Positions 62,937-64,000 of a stretch of DNA of 64,000 bases are shown here, in pieces. Position numbers and translations under genes: made by a program. Each line of letters opens with the position of its first letter. Within the stretch, counting starts at the first letter, position 1. Source of the DNA: Periplaneta americana (Eukaryota > Arthropoda > Insecta > Blattodea > Blattidae); assembly GCF_040183065.1 (NCBI RefSeq), contig NC_091133.1:137016306-137080305 (forward strand), written 5' to 3'. A model generated the notes under the pieces. That model did no database searches and was not told where the DNA came from. It saw only the letters and a list, made by a program, of their open reading frames with translations.

Positions 62937-62937
62937 T
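62886..62937. repeat. (ATT)n microsatellite
   Basis: About 17 ATT units. The poly-Tyr and poly-Asn frames over it are artefacts. Confidence 0.97.
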
Positions 62938-63009
62938 TCCCTCATAAGGACCCCCTCTGAGGTTGGGCCCTAGGCAGAAGTTCACCGCTGCCCACCTTCG
63001 TTATCATAT

Positions 63010-63590
63010 CTCATTTTGTTCACTTTTGAATTCATAAAAGCCTCAACCTCATTAAGTATTATTTTAAATACATCTCAACTTCATGTTTGTTTTATCAAGT
63101 ACACCATACAGAAAAGGTGTATAATGATCTACGAAACTAAGAAAATAATTTTCCCCATCATGTATTTCAGATTCATTAGGACCACAAACATCTATATGAA
63201 TTATTTCTATTGGCCTTGAGGCTCTTCATCTTATGCTATCAAATAACAATCCACTATGTTTTTTTTTACGACATATACTACATTTCGAACCAACATATTT
63301 AAAATCAAGTAGTGACTTATCTCCACTTAAATAAAATCCGTTAATCTTTTTAAATTTGACATACTTATATGCCCTAGTTTTCTATGTTATTCATTAACTT
63401 AATATTATTTTCAGCTAACAATACTTCATTATCACTATCCAAAACTCCATTACTCATTTTGTTTCCTTACCATCATCTTCAGTAATTACTGACAGCAAAT
63501 TTTTAGGTAGTTGAGGCACATTAATTACATTGTTCAGAATACGGTACTCATTTCAGACTCCACTTTCCCTACTGCTTGTTTCAATTCATT
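63010..63590 (-). pseudogene. Ty1/copia-type pol fragment
   Basis: Minus-strand pieces: a PQLPKNLLSV-like segment (end of protease region), KINGFYLSGDKSLLDFKYVG, a C-x-x-C stretch of the GAG-pre-integrase zinc finger, ASRPIEIIHIDVCGP (integrase first Asp), then ENYFLSFVDHYT (second motif, F-I-D-D-x-T changed to F-V-D-H-Y-T). Multiple stops, no LTRs found. Cysteine-rich traces upstream to about 63760 may be the gag knuckle. Confidence 0.6.
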
Positions 63591-64000
63591 CTAAAATAAC
63601 AATCACTTTCAATAGGATTATTTTTCTTACAAAATTTACTATTCTTTGCATAGCAATTCTTATTATTTTTGCACACAGTGCAGTACATTTTATTCTTTGT
63701 TTTTCTTCTTCTACTCCGTAGCACAGTCTTGCAATTAGATTCTGCAACATCTCAATTCGTACTTGTTGAATCCCACGCACTGTGGAAATATTTGTATTCG
63801 TCTGGAAGCCATAGGCGCAGTTATGGAGGTGGGGGCACTGCCCTCCCAACCTTGTCTCAACTCTTTTTTTCTACTAACGTTAGAAAATATTGAATTCAAA
63901 AGGTTTTTCTTGCTTTTGTTTATGATTAAATTTCTGTGCTTAAATTGACGAATTAATGTGTTCAGATCATGTGTCTGGACTAATATTTTTATTTTAAATC

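Noticed and set aside
62724..62947. Poly-Asn and poly-Tyr ORFs on the two strands
   Set aside because: Translation of an ATT microsatellite.

Overview
The window looks like intron-rich, AT-rich, repeat-saturated nuclear DNA from an insect. The density and kinds of LINEs, tRNA-derived SINEs, Penelope-like elements, hAT, Tc1 and Helitron copies resemble those of cockroaches (Blattodea, Periplaneta-like). That placement comes from recognising repeat families from memory and has not been tested by a search. There are no bacterial-style operons, rRNAs, CRISPR arrays or free-standing tRNA genes. Every tRNA-like box found belongs to a SINE.

Only one host gene is supported: mitochondrial ribosome recycling factor (MRRF) on the + strand. 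Five coding exons (33165/33185-33486, 42007-42144, 45491-45701, 57133-57289, 58467-58550) join in frame through GT-AG introns and are followed by an AATAAA signal. It spans about 25 kb because its introns are packed with transposons. A branch-point-like TACTAAG and an acceptor just before exon 1 suggest a further upstream 5' exon that I could not place.

Layout. 1-5.6 kb: a LINE tail, a non-autonomous Helitron, an inverted SINE pair and a LINE end. 6.1-8.3 kb: a complete hAT transposon with an intact 494-aa transposase, TIRs and an 8-bp target duplication. 8.5-12.6 kb: a Harbinger-type MITE and several LINE 3' ends. 12.8-15.4 kb: a 50-bp minisatellite and a 2.2-kb element with 34-bp TIRs and an 8-bp duplication. 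16.8-23.9 kb: degenerate LINEs, a SINE nested in a LINE, an inverted repeat carrying hammerhead-like motifs, an R2-like endonuclease fragment and a 5'-truncated LINE with a 15-bp duplication. 26-32 kb: SINEs with clear duplications, a tandem duplication, and LINE and transposase fragments. 33-58.6 kb: MRRF, with intronic Tc1 element, 638-bp tandem duplication, LINE ORF1/endonuclease pair, DDE transposase relic, Penelope-like GIY-YIG elements, a further LINE and a DUF4817-type transposon. 59-64 kb: a SINE, a Tc1-type MITE, and RNase H and copia pol remnants.

The most unusual signal is structural. Three unrelated-looking insertions (20471-20840, 47532-48194, 49941-52633) are head-to-head inverted repeats. 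In each, every arm carries a hammerhead-ribozyme-like core (CTGAWGA, hairpin, GAAA, short palindrome) facing outward. A fourth solitary motif with a long extended stem I lies at 57861-57998. One of these elements has a 12-bp target duplication and interrupts an older transposase relic that reads through once the insertion is ignored. Hammerhead motifs are known in Penelope-like retroelements; the shared inverted architecture in divergent, mostly ORF-less elements is what deserves attention.
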